From Chloroflexota bacterium (GTDB lineage: Bacteria > Chloroflexota > Anaerolineae > Promineifilales > Promineifilaceae), in contig CP070688.1 of the NCBI GenBank assembly GCA_020353135.1, positions 173,914-180,220 of the forward strand: a DNA stretch of 6,307 nt, written 5' to 3'. The position numbers were made by a program, and so were the translations under genes. Shown here one piece after another: positions 1 through 6,307 of the stretch; the stretch's first letter is position 1, and each line of letters begins with the position of its first letter. The notes below the pieces were generated by a model. It was given only the letters and a program-made list of their open reading frames with translations. It was not told the DNA's origin and searched no databases.

Positions 1-1
1 G

Positions 2-397
2 CAGGCCGAGCATAAACCCATCGTCGTCATCACCTCGAACCGCACCCGCGAAATCCACGACGCGCTGAAACGCCGGTGCGTCTATTACTGGATCGACTAT
101 CCATCCCGCGACAAGGAAATCGAGATCGTGCGTTTGAAAGCGCCCGGCATTTCAGAGAAACTGGCGGCCCAAGTTGTGGATTTCATCCAGTCATTACGCC
201 GCCAGGAATTATACAAATCGCCCGCAGTGGCCGAGACGCTGGACTGGGCCGAAGCGCTAAGTTATCTTCACACACAGTCGCTCGACGCGTCCGTGGTCAA
301 TGCAACCCTTGGAATCATCCTCAAATATCAAGACGACGTGGACAAAATGCGCGGGCCGATGGTCAGCGAACTCGTCGCACAGACAACGCCGGGTTAA
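2..397 (+). CDS. coxD: CoxD, MoxR-type AAA+ ATPase for Mo-CODH maturation (partial, 5' end outside window)
   Basis: Only the last 131 residues are visible, read in frame from base 2 to the TAA at 395-397. The fragment starts late in the AAA+ core. The stretch VVITSNRTREIHDALKRRC (visible residues 8-26) contains the sensor 1 asparagine (N13) and an arginine-finger type RR (24-25). It leads into the lid domain with SPAVAETLDWAEAL (about 73-86), which is typical of CoxD rather than of general MoxR proteins, and ends with the KYQDD element (108-112). The Walker A and B motifs must lie upstream of the window. In Afipia (Oligotropha) carboxidovorans, CoxD is a membrane-associated ATPase chaperone needed to build the Mo-S-Cu centre of CoxL, and MoxR proteins generally work with a VWA partner, here CoxE immediately downstream. 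The family call is firm. The exact step it performs here is inferred from homologues. Confidence 0.9.
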   Translation, partial: QAEHKPIVVITSNRTREIHDALKRRCVYYWIDYPSRDKEIEIVRLKAPGISEKLAAQVVDFIQSLRRQELYKSPAVAETLDWAEALSYLHTQSLDASVVNATLGIILKYQDDVDKMRGPMVSELVAQTTPG

Positions 398-477
398 CAA
401 AACGGCCGCCACAGCAGCCCGGCCGCACAATCATATTACAACTGAATGACTCTTAGGAGCACGAGAAGGCTTTCGTC
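398..477 (+). other. coxD-coxE intergenic spacer with a GC-rich inverted repeat
   Basis: This 80-bp gap has no credible gene. The hexamer CGGCCG occurs at 403-408 and again at 420-425. It could pair as a 6-bp stem around an 11-nt loop just after the coxD stop codon. No U-run follows, so it does not look like an intrinsic terminator, and transcription probably continues into coxE. It could instead protect or process the message, but that is conjecture. The coxE ribosome binding site lies at the 3' end of the gap. Confidence 0.4.
463..469 (+). promoter_or_regulatory. Ribosome binding site of coxE, supporting a TTG start
   Basis: GAGAAGG ends 8 nt before the TTG at 478. A second purine-rich match, AGGAG at 455-459, is 18 nt away and too far to serve this start. 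The in-frame TAG at 454-456 excludes any start further upstream, and no ATG or GTG lies between that stop and the TTG. Confidence 0.6.
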
Positions 478-1692
478 TTGTCTACTGAATCGAGCCACTT
501 ACTGGAGAATACGCTGCTCTTCACGCGATTATTGCGCCAGGCTGGACTGTCGGTCTCTACCGAGCAGTGCTGGGACTTCGCCCGGGCACTGATCCTGGTC
601 GACATTGGCGACCGGGACCAGGTCTTCCACGCCGCCCGCTGCCTGCTGATCAAGCGCCAGGATCATTTGCGGCTCTTTGAAACATTATTCAATCGTTTCT
701 GGCGCGATCACTCGGCCGGCCCGCCTCAGCTAGGGCAGAGGCACCCGGCGGCGCCCAAACCGCGGACCCGGCAAACGCAATTCAGCATCGTCGCCTACAT
801 GGCCGACAAGGCCCGGCCGGCCGACCAGGAAGTCGAGGTGACCGACCGGTCGGGAACGTTTAGCAGCGTCGAGGTGCTCCAGCGCCGGGAATTCTCGGAA
901 ATGACCCCGGAGGAATTGCGGGCGGTAAAGCAATTCATCCAGGAGATGCGCTGGCAGATGAGTCAACGCCGGACGCGGCGCTGGACGCCCGAATCAAGCG
1001 GCGACAAGCTGCACTTGCGTCAGGCAATGCGCTCGACCACCAAGTACGGCGGTGTCCCGCTGGACTTATTCTGGCAAAGTCGCAAGGTCAAGCAGCGGCC
1101 GTTCGTGCTCATTGCCGACATCAGCGGCTCCATGGAGAAATATGCGCGCCTTATGTTGCAGTTTTTCTACAGCGTCTCGCGTAGCTTCAGCGACGTGGAG
1201 AGCTTCGTATTCGGCACGCGCCTGACCCGGATCACACCCCAGTTGAAATTGAATAACATCGACCGGGCCGTAGACCAGGCGGCCCGTGAGATCGTAGACT
1301 GGTCTGGCGGCACGCGAATCGGCGAAAGCCTCAGAACCTTCAACCGCTTCTGGAGTCGTCGCGTCTTGCGCCGCGGGGCCATCACGATTATCGTCAGCGA
1401 CGGCTGGGAGCGCGGCGATGTCTCCGAGTTGCGGCGAGAAATGGTATACCTGCAGCGTCGCTGCCACCGGCTCATATGGCTCAACCCTTTGTTGGGCAAA
1501 TCGACATATCAGCCGCTGGTCGAGGGTATGGCGGCCGCCCTGCCGTTCGTCGACGACTTCTTGCCCATACACAACCTGCAAAGCCTGGCGGCGCTCTCGA
1601 AACACCTGGCCGCCCTGGGCCCGGCTCGCTCGGTCAAGCCCAGGATACGGAACGCGGCGGCGGAAACGGCAACTGATTCTCATTACCATTAA
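478..1692 (+). CDS. coxE: CoxE, VWA-domain protein for Mo-CODH maturation
   Basis: This 404-residue protein belongs to the CoxE family (VWA_CoxE). The N-terminal part (about 10-77) is helical and has the family look, with a LLRQAGLSVS segment, VDIGDRD and LFNRFWRD. A Pro/Arg-rich linker follows at about 79-100, then the conserved basic pre-VWA segment (about 164-192) with RRTRRW. The VWA domain spans about 207-385 and has a complete metal-ion-dependent adhesion site: DISGS at 214-218, T279 in GGTRIG, and D308 in SDGWERGD. In carboxidotrophs CoxE is a partner of the ATPase CoxD, and mutants lacking it make CODH with a defective active site. It is probably cytoplasmic or peripheral to the membrane, as no signal peptide or membrane helix is visible. 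TTG at 478 is chosen because an in-frame TAG lies at 454-456 and the family N-terminus begins almost at once. The stop codon overlaps the coxG ribosome binding site, so the two genes are probably cotranscribed. Confidence 0.93.
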   Translation: MSTESSHLLENTLLFTRLLRQAGLSVSTEQCWDFARALILVDIGDRDQVFHAARCLLIKRQDHLRLFETLFNRFWRDHSAGPPQLGQRHPAAPKPRTRQTQFSIVAYMADKARPADQEVEVTDRSGTFSSVEVLQRREFSEMTPEELRAVKQFIQEMRWQMSQRRTRRWTPESSGDKLHLRQAMRSTTKYGGVPLDLFWQSRKVKQRPFVLIADISGSMEKYARLMLQFFYSVSRSFSDVESFVFGTRLTRITPQLKLNNIDRAVDQAAREIVDWSGGTRIGESLRTFNRFWSRRVLRRGAITIIVSDGWERGDVSELRREMVYLQRRCHRLIWLNPLLGKSTYQPLVEGMAAALPFVDDFLPIHNLQSLAALSKHLAALGPARSVKPRIRNAAAETATDSHYH

Positions 1693-1698
1693 GGAGGT
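1691..1698 (+). promoter_or_regulatory. Ribosome binding site of coxG, overlapping the coxE stop codon
   Basis: AAGGAGGT begins inside the coxE TAA (1690-1692). Its AAGGAGG core ends 8 nt before the coxG ATG. This near-consensus Shine-Dalgarno placed at the end of coxE implies tight translational linkage of the two genes and fixes the coxG start. Confidence 0.85.
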
Positions 1699-1705
1699 TT
1701 AGTTT

Positions 1706-2365
1706 ATGGATGTAGCTGGCGAATACACCTTTGACGCGCCGCAGGAGTTGGTATGGCAGGCGCTGCAAGACCCCCAGGTGCTGGCCTCGGTCATGCCCGG
1801 CGGAGAGGAGTTCAAAGAGGTCGGCGAGAATGAATATTCAGGCTTCCTGAATATCAGGGTCGGCCCGGTACAAGGCAGGTTCGCGGGAAAAATCAAGCTG
1901 ACTGATATCGTCGAGCCCACAAGTTATAAGATGTCCGTCGACGGCAAGGGCGCGCCCGGATTCGTCAGAGCCAGCGGCCGTCTGGAGCTCAATGGCCAGG
2001 GCGACGCCACCGACATGGTTTATGAAGGGACTGCCCAGATCGGCGGGCGCATCGCCAGCGTTGGTCAGCGCTTGCTCGACGCCTCGGCCAAGTCGATCAT
2101 CCGTCAAAGCCTGGATGGCCTGAATGAATACCTGAAAGCGCAGGCGGCTCTCGCGGCAGCTGATTCGGCCGAAACGCAAGAAGAAGCCGAGCAGCCCACG
2201 GCTCCGGCACCAGCGCTGGACTACAAACCCCCGTCGCAAACTTCCGTAGCCATGAACGTCGCCAAGGACGTCGCCGGTGATCTCATAAAGCCTGAATATC
2301 GACCGGTGATCTTCGGCGTCGTCGCCATCCTCGTCGTCGTCATTTTGATATTGATATTTACGTGA
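1706..2365 (+). CDS. coxG: CoxG, SRPBCC-fold membrane-anchor protein of Mo-CODH
   Basis: This 219-residue protein has an N-terminal SRPBCC (START-like) domain of the CoxG family at about 1-145. It opens with GEYTFDAPQELVWQALQDP and continues with MPGGEEF (30-36), RVGPVQGRFAGKI (51-63) and the GxAxIGGRIASVGQRLL helix entry (about 108-124). A flexible linker rich in Ala, Glu, Gln and Pro follows (about 146-180). One hydrophobic helix, about 201-219, runs to the last residue, with KPEYRP just before it. The shape is therefore a soluble domain tethered by a C-terminal tail anchor, with the domain most likely on the cytoplasmic side. CoxG recruits CODH to the cytoplasmic membrane in A. carboxidovorans. 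Work on mycobacterial CODH supports a role for CoxG in bringing quinone to the enzyme, using the hydrophobic cavity of this fold. Its place directly before coxM fits a link between the FAD subunit and the quinone pool. Confidence 0.92.
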   Translation: MDVAGEYTFDAPQELVWQALQDPQVLASVMPGGEEFKEVGENEYSGFLNIRVGPVQGRFAGKIKLTDIVEPTSYKMSVDGKGAPGFVRASGRLELNGQGDATDMVYEGTAQIGGRIASVGQRLLDASAKSIIRQSLDGLNEYLKAQAALAAADSAETQEEAEQPTAPAPALDYKPPSQTSVAMNVAKDVAGDLIKPEYRPVIFGVVAILVVVILILIFT

Positions 2366-2428
2366 AGTCGCATAGCTAGCGGCTAGTAGCCAACTGCCTA
2401 TTGCTCATTTCAAAGGAGGTAAAGAACT
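2366..2428 (+). other. coxG-coxM intergenic spacer with a small inverted repeat
   Basis: This 63-bp stretch separates the accessory genes from the structural genes. It contains the palindrome GCTAGC (2375-2380) followed by the perfect inverted repeat GGCTA-G-TAGCC (2381-2391). As RNA this could form only a 4-bp stem with a 3-nt loop. There is no U-tract, so it is not a convincing terminator. No clear promoter could be recognised either. Confidence 0.35.
2412..2420 (+). promoter_or_regulatory. Ribosome binding site of coxM
   Basis: AAAGGAGGT is a near-perfect anti-16S match. Its GGAGG core ends 9 nt before the ATG at 2429, across an A-rich spacer. It confirms the coxM start and suggests strong, independent initiation at the head of the structural genes. 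Confidence 0.85.
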
Positions 2429-3298
2429 ATGATTCCCGGCAAATTCAATTACTTCTCGCCCGGCACGGTACAGGAGGCTGTAGCGCTGCTGGACGAACAC
2501 GGCTACGACGCCAAGATCCTGGCGGGTGGCCAAAGCCTTATCCCGGCCATGCGTTTCCGTCTGGCGCTGCCTGAGGTACTTATCGACATCAACGGCATTA
2601 CAGATCTTGATTATCTTCGAGAGAGCAATGGTCACCTGGCCATCGGGGCGATGACCCGCGAATCCACGCTTGAGGCGTCGGATGTGGTGCAAGGTAAATA
2701 CCGGTTGCTGGCCGACGCGGCCCGGGTCATTGCCGATCCCCTGGTGCGAAACAGGGCGACGGTGGGCGGCAATCTGGCTCACGCCGATCCGGCAAATGAT
2801 CATCCGGCGGCGATGCTGGCCTGCAACGCCACGATTATCGCCCAGGGTCCAGGCGGCACACGCGCCATCCCCATGGACGAATTCTTTGTCGGCTTGTTCG
2901 AGAATGCGTTGGCCGACAATGAAATTCTGACCGAGATTCAGGTCCCTGCCGCCGGCGCCGGTACCGGCGAAACGTACCTGAAAATGGAGCGCAAGGTGGG
3001 AGATTACGCGGTCTCGGCCGTGGCGGTGCGCTTGACCATGGATGGGGACACCTGCACAGCGGCCCGGATCGCGCTGACAAACGTCAACCCGACGCCGATG
3101 CGGGCCAAGAATGCCGAGCAGGCGATCATTGGCCAGGCGATCACCGACGCTGTCGTGGAAGCGGCCGGGCAGGCGGCGGCCGCAGAATGTGATCCTTCGG
3201 CCGATCTGCGAGGATCAGTCGCCTACAAGCGCGACCTCACCCGCGTCTTGACGAAGCGCGCCATCGGCGAAGCCGTTGCCCGAGCGAAAGGAGCATGA
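2429..3298 (+). CDS. coxM: CoxM, FAD-binding medium subunit of aerobic carbon monoxide dehydrogenase
   Basis: This 289-residue flavoprotein is close to the usual length for CoxM. It accepts electrons from the CoxS iron-sulfur clusters on FAD and passes them to the respiratory chain, in the cytoplasm at the inner face of the membrane. The N-terminal FAD-binding domain (about 1-175) has the two diagnostic glycine motifs, AGGQS at 32-36 and TVGGN at 111-115, the latter followed by [13 protein letters not shown] (118-130). The C-terminal domain (about 178-286) shows the conserved KxGDYAVS element with Y193 and the NVNPTPMRA segment (218-226). From memory the A. carboxidovorans protein has AGGHS at the first motif, so Q35 is a mild variation common in related subunits. 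The TGA stop overlaps an ATG at 3295, and coxS follows at once. The form I M-S-L order supports assignment to CODH rather than to another hydroxylase. Confidence 0.95.
   Translation: MIPGKFNYFSPGTVQEAVALLDEHGYDAKILAGGQSLIPAMRFRLALPEVLIDINGITDLDYLRESNGHLAIGAMTRESTLEASDVVQGKYRLLADAARVIADPLVRNRATVGGNLAHADPANDHPAAMLACNATIIAQGPGGTRAIPMDEFFVGLFENALADNEILTEIQVPAAGAGTGETYLKMERKVGDYAVSAVAVRLTMDGDTCTAARIALTNVNPTPMRAKNAEQAIIGQAITDAVVEAAGQAAAAECDPSADLRGSVAYKRDLTRVLTKRAIGEAVARAKGA
3287..3293 (+). promoter_or_regulatory. Ribosome binding site of coxS, deciding between two starts
   Basis: AAAGGAG lies inside the last codons of coxM. It is only 1 nt from the ATG at 3295 but 7 nt from the in-frame ATG at 3301. 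The normal spacing favours 3301 as the coxS start. Confidence 0.75.
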
Positions 3299-3300
3299 AG

Positions 3301-3795
3301 ATGAGCAAACACACGATCACCCTTACTGTGAATGGCCAGGAATTTACGCGCGAAGTAGACGCCCGCACCTTGCTCGTCCACTTCATCCGCGAAGAGTTGA
3401 ACCTGACGGGCACGCACATCGGCTGCGATACAACCAGTTGCGGCGCATGCGCGGTGATGCTGAATGGCCAGGCCGTCAAAAGCTGCACGATGTTTGCCGT
3501 TCAAGCCAATCGCGGCGAGATTGAAACCATCGAAGGATTGGCTCAGAATGGCCAGCTGCATCCGCTGCAAGAAGGATTTTGGGAGAAGCATGGTCTGCAA
3601 TGTGGCTACTGCACGCCCGGCATGATAATCAGCGCCAAACATCTGTTGGACAATAACCCCAATCCCACGGAGGAGGAAATCCGCTGGGGCATTTCCGGGA
3701 ATTTGTGCCGCTGCACCGGCTACAACAAGATCGTCGAAGCCATTCAGTATGCGGCCGAAAAACTGAACAGTGAAGCGGAGGAGGTTCCGGCATGA
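3301..3795 (+). CDS. coxS: CoxS, [2Fe-2S] small subunit of aerobic carbon monoxide dehydrogenase
   Basis: From the ATG at 3301 the protein has 164 residues, the usual CoxS length. It carries electrons from the molybdenum site of CoxL to the FAD of CoxM through two [2Fe-2S] clusters. The N-terminal plant-ferredoxin-like domain (about 1-77) has C42, C47, C50 and C62 in [10 protein letters not shown]...SC. The C-terminal four-helix domain (about 85-155) has C101 and C104 in QCGYCTPGM and C136 and C138 in GNLCRCTGY. All eight ligands are present. An ATG two codons earlier (3295) overlaps the coxM stop as ATGA and would add Met-Lys, but it sits too near the ribosome binding site. The 3' end overlaps coxL by ATGA at 3792-3795, which points to translational coupling of the small and large subunits. 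The family call is essentially certain; the exact start is less so. Confidence 0.96.
   Translation: MSKHTITLTVNGQEFTREVDARTLLVHFIREELNLTGTHIGCDTTSCGACAVMLNGQAVKSCTMFAVQANRGEIETIEGLAQNGQLHPLQEGFWEKHGLQCGYCTPGMIISAKHLLDNNPNPTEEEIRWGISGNLCRCTGYNKIVEAIQYAAEKLNSEAEEVPA
3777..3785 (+). promoter_or_regulatory. Ribosome binding site of coxL inside coxS
   Basis: GGAGGAGGT lies in the last codons of coxS, and its final GG is 7 nt before the coxL ATG at 3792. The doubled GGAGG motif at normal spacing supports this start and therefore the extended CoxL N-terminus. Confidence 0.85.
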
Positions 3796-6248
3796 CTTAC
3801 CACGACCCTACAAAACCAAAACATGTAGAAGATCGAGTTGAGAGCAAACATGCCGTGCCCGACGGCGCGTCGGCGACCGTGCCCACCACGGAAGACATTC
3901 GCGTGACCACACCGCCCGAAATATGCGGCATGGGTCACCGGATGAAACGCAAGGAAGATCCCCGCTTCATCCAGGGCCAGGGGCGATACGTTGACGACAT
4001 CAAGCTGCCAGGCATGCTCTACATGGACATCGTCCGCAGCCCATATGCCCACGCCAAGATCCTGGACATCGACGCCAGCGCCGCCTTGGAAATGGAAGGC
4101 GTTGTCGCCGTCATCACCGGCAAGGATCTCGAGGCCCACAATCTGCATTGGATGCCGACGCTTATGTCCGATACGCAAATGGTTCTATCCACAGAGAAAG
4201 TGGTCTACTTCGGTCAGGAAGTCTGCGCCGTCATCGCCACGGATCGTTATACGGCCGCAGACGCCGTCGAAAACGTCTTCGTGGATTACGACCCCCTAGA
4301 TGTCGTCGTCGACCCTTTCAAGGCCCTCGAGGACGAGACGATTGTTCGCGACGACAAAGAGATTAAGACCAACCGTATCTGGCACTGGGAAGCTGGCGAC
4401 CAGGAGAGCACCGATGCCGTGTTCGCTGCGGCGCCCCATGTGATCAAGCAATACATGTACATTCCTCGTATTCACGTCGCTTCGATTGAAACGTGTGGCA
4501 TGGTGGCCAACTACCAACCGGCCATGGGCAAGATGCAGATATATATGACGACCCAGGCGCCGCACGCTATTCGCACCGTATTTGCTCTGGTCACCGGTCT
4601 GCCCGAGCAAAAAATCCAGATCATTTCGCCAGATATCGGCGGCGGGTTTGGCGGCAAAGTCCCGGTTTATCCCGGGTACGTCGTCGGCGCCGTGGCCAGC
4701 CTGTTGCTGGGCAAACCGGTCAAGTGGATTGAGGATCGCAGCGAAAACCTTCAGGCCGACAGCTTCGCCCGCGATTATCATCTCGAGGCGGAACTGGCTG
4801 CCGACGCCAGCGGCAAAATCGTCGGCTTGCGCGTCCTTGGACTGGCCGATCATGGCGCCGCCGACGCCGCGGCCAATCCTTCCAAGTTCCCGGCCGGATT
4901 GTTCAGCATCTGCACCGGCTCGTACGATCTGCAGGCCGCCCATGTTAGTTTTGACGCGGTGTACACCAACAAGCCGCCAGGTGGAGTTGCCTACCGCTGT
5001 TCCTTCCGCGTGACTGAGGCCGTGCAGATGATCGAGCGCATGACGGACATGATGGCTCACGAGCTGGGCGTCGACCCGGCCAAGTACCGTATGGACAACT
5101 TCATCGAGCCAGACCAATTCCCCAACAAGTCTCCGACTGGTTGGGAATATGACAGCGGCAATTACCAGGCTGCTCTGCGGAAGGCGATGGACACCATCGG
5201 CTATGATGATCTGCGCCGGGAGCAAGCGGAAAAACGAGCTCGCGGAGAGTTGATGGGTATAGGCATTTCCAGTTTCACAGAAGTGGTGGGCGCCGGTCCA
5301 TCGCGCGATTATGATATTCTCGGCCTCAAGATGTTTGACTCGGCCGAGATCCGCATCCATCCAACCGGAAAAGCCATCGCTCGCTTCGGCACCAAGTCGC
5401 AGGGACAAGGTCACGAAACGACCTACGCCCAGATCATTGCCGAGGAACTGGGGCTGCCCGCCGCCGACATCGAAGTCGAAGAAGGGGATACGGACACTGC
5501 TCCCTACGGACTGGGCACTTACGCCAGCCGGTCGACGCCAACGGCCGGAGCGGCCGCTGCAATGGCTTCGCGAAAGATCAAGGCCAAGGCCAGGAAGCTC
5601 GCCGCCCATTTGCTGGAGGTCGGCGAAGACGACCTGGAGTGGAATATCAACCAGTGGCAGGTTAAAGGATCGCCAGAGCAAGCGAAAACGATACAAGAGA
5701 TCGCCTTTGCCGCCTATACCAATCACCCCCAGGGCATGGAAGCTGGTCTAGAGGCAACCGATTATTACGATCCGCCCAATCTAACCTTCCCATTCGGCAG
5801 CTACATTTGTGTCGTCGACGTCGACAAAGGGACTGGTGAAGTCCACGTCCGTCGCTTTGTGGCCATCGACGACTGTGGCAATATCATCAATCCTATGGTG
5901 GTCGAGGGGCAAGTGCATGGCGGCCTGACAATGGGGCTGGCCCCGGCTTTGTATGAAGAGATCGTGTACGACGAAAACGGGCAGTGTCTCACAGGAACGC
6001 TGGCCGACTATCTGCTACCGACGGCCGTCGAGTCGCCCAAATGGGAGACCGGCCATACGATCACACCCTCACCCCATCATCCTATCGGCGCAAAAGGTGT
6101 CGGGGAGTCGCCCACGGTGGGCGCGCCCCCGGCAATCGCCAACGCGGTGGTTGATGCTATGTGGCACCTGGGCGTGCGTCATATCGATATCCCCATTACC
6201 CCGCAGAAAGTTTGGGAACTATTGCGAGAACATGGAGTGGATGAGTAA
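3792..6248 (+). CDS. coxL: CoxL, molybdenum/copper large subunit of form I aerobic carbon monoxide dehydrogenase
   Basis: This 818-residue catalytic subunit oxidises CO with water to CO2, two protons and two electrons at a Mo-S-Cu centre on molybdopterin cytosine dinucleotide. The form I signature AYRCSFR is at 400-406. C403 matches the copper-binding Cys388 of A. carboxidovorans CoxL, and R402 the neighbouring arginine. Q255 in TTQAPH matches Gln240, and E772 in GAKGVGESP matches the molybdenum-site Glu763. Cofactor-binding stretches are intact: DIGGGFGGK (281-289), [15 protein letters not shown] (533-547), [16 protein letters not shown] (568-583) and EGQVHGGL (705-712). From memory of the A. 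carboxidovorans protein, this one has about 26 extra residues before [12 protein letters not shown] (45-56). It lacks a loop of about 11 residues near 185-195 and about 6 residues near 480-487. No Tat or other signal peptide is visible, so it is cytoplasmic. The ATG at 3792 overlaps the coxS stop and has a strong ribosome binding site. Maturation should need CoxD and CoxE upstream. Confidence 0.97.
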   Translation: MTYHDPTKPKHVEDRVESKHAVPDGASATVPTTEDIRVTTPPEICGMGHRMKRKEDPRFIQGQGRYVDDIKLPGMLYMDIVRSPYAHAKILDIDASAALEMEGVVAVITGKDLEAHNLHWMPTLMSDTQMVLSTEKVVYFGQEVCAVIATDRYTAADAVENVFVDYDPLDVVVDPFKALEDETIVRDDKEIKTNRIWHWEAGDQESTDAVFAAAPHVIKQYMYIPRIHVASIETCGMVANYQPAMGKMQIYMTTQAPHAIRTVFALVTGLPEQKIQIISPDIGGGFGGKVPVYPGYVVGAVASLLLGKPVKWIEDRSENLQADSFARDYHLEAELAADASGKIVGLRVLGLADHGAADAAANPSKFPAGLFSICTGSYDLQAAHVSFDAVYTNKPPGGVAYRCSFRVTEAVQMIERMTDMMAHELGVDPAKYRMDNFIEPDQFPNKSPTGWEYDSGNYQAALRKAMDTIGYDDLRREQAEKRARGELMGIGISSFTEVVGAGPSRDYDILGLKMFDSAEIRIHPTGKAIARFGTKSQGQGHETTYAQIIAEELGLPAADIEVEEGDTDTAPYGLGTYASRSTPTAGAAAAMASRKIKAKARKLAAHLLEVGEDDLEWNINQWQVKGSPEQAKTIQEIAFAAYTNHPQGMEAGLEATDYYDPPNLTFPFGSYICVVDVDKGTGEVHVRRFVAIDDCGNIINPMVVEGQVHGGLTMGLAPALYEEIVYDENGQCLTGTLADYLLPTAVESPKWETGHTITPSPHHPIGAKGVGESPTVGAPPAIANAVVDAMWHLGVRHIDIPITPQKVWELLREHGVDE

Positions 6249-6260
6249 TTTTTAGGAAAA

Positions 6261-6301
6261 GAGACACAGAGGACGCAGAGGAGACACAGAGAACGCGGAG
6301 A
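6261..6301. repeat. Imperfect 20-bp tandem repeat downstream of coxL
   Basis: Two head-to-tail 20-bp units, GAGACACAGAGGACGCAGAG (6261-6280) and GAGACACAGAGAACGCGGAG (6281-6300), differ at two positions. Within them a 9-base motif of form ACRCRGAGR recurs at 6264-6272, 6273-6281, 6284-6292 and 6293-6301. The array may continue past the window edge. It is non-coding, begins 13 bases after the coxL stop and contains no stem-loop resembling a terminator. I associate purine-rich ACACAGAG-type repeats with intergenic regions of Chloroflexota and some other environmental bacteria. That link is from memory. Confidence 0.75.
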
Positions 6302-6307
6302 GATCAC

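Noticed and set aside
403..425. Possible terminator after coxD
   Set aside because: The 6-bp CGGCCG stem has an 11-nt loop and no following U-tract, so it does not meet the pattern of an intrinsic terminator.
76..456. 126-codon + strand frame at the window start
   Set aside because: It overlaps coxD in another frame, and its translation is Arg-rich and featureless. The coxD frame gives a clear AAA+ C-terminus.
1066..1689. Open frame on the - strand opposite coxE
   Set aside because: It is a shadow of the VWA domain coding region. The + strand frame has a complete metal-binding site and family-wide motifs, while this one shows none.
2345..2378. Possible sigma-70 promoter for coxM, with TTGATA at 2345-2350 and 2351-2356
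   Set aside because: No acceptable -10 hexamer lies at 16-18 bases from either TTGATA. The two copies are explained by the Ile/Leu codons of the CoxG membrane helix.
4296..5726. Long open frame on the - strand, 476 codons, opposite coxL
   Set aside because: It lies wholly within coxL, resembles no known family, and is a usual by-product of GC-rich codon use in a strongly conserved gene on the + strand.
3792..6248. Form II CODH or other xanthine-oxidase-family hydroxylase as the identity of the large subunit
   Set aside because: The active-site loop reads AYRCSFR, not the AYRGAGR of form II, and the M-S-L gene order is the form I order.
6261..6307. CRISPR array
   Set aside because: The units are 20 bp, directly adjacent without spacers and built of a 9-base subrepeat, so this is a simple tandem repeat.

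Overview
The window holds most of an operon for aerobic, molybdenum- and copper-dependent carbon monoxide dehydrogenase (Mo-CODH). All six genes lie on the + strand in the order coxD (3' part only), coxE, coxG, coxM, coxS, coxL. The large subunit carries the form I active-site motif AYRCSFR (residues 400-406). This separates true CO dehydrogenases from the form II enzymes and other xanthine-oxidase-family hydroxylases. The cluster therefore predicts a bacterium that oxidises CO with O2 or another acceptor, either for energy or for survival on trace CO.

Layout: positions 2-397 are the C-terminal 131 residues of the MoxR-type AAA+ ATPase CoxD. An 80-bp gap follows, then coxE (478-1692, TTG start), a VWA-domain maturation partner of CoxD. 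coxG (1706-2365) encodes an SRPBCC protein with one C-terminal membrane helix. After a 63-bp gap come the three structural genes, coupled by ATGA overlaps or near-overlaps: coxM (FAD subunit, 2429-3298), coxS (two [2Fe-2S] clusters, 3301-3795) and coxL (Mo/Cu subunit, 3792-6248). The last 59 bases are non-coding and hold an imperfect 20-bp tandem repeat.

How the genes work together: CoxL oxidises CO to CO2 at a Mo-S-Cu site on the molybdopterin cytosine dinucleotide cofactor. Electrons pass through the two CoxS clusters to the FAD of CoxM. CoxG probably docks the enzyme at the inner face of the membrane and links it to the quinone pool. CoxD and CoxE act after folding to complete the sulfurated, copper-loaded centre.

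Organism: the sequence is moderately GC-rich by eye, with strong AGGAGG-type ribosome binding sites. The order D-E-G-M-S-L differs from the classical M-S-L-D-E-F-G order of Afipia (Oligotropha) carboxidovorans. The ACRCAGAG-type repeat after coxL is of a kind I associate with Chloroflexota and some other environmental phyla. Chloroflexota is my best guess, held weakly. I found no RNA genes, CRISPR arrays, insertion sequences or unknown system. The genes are recognisable and look intact, and the points of interest are gene order, missing coxF, subunit details and the 3' repeat.
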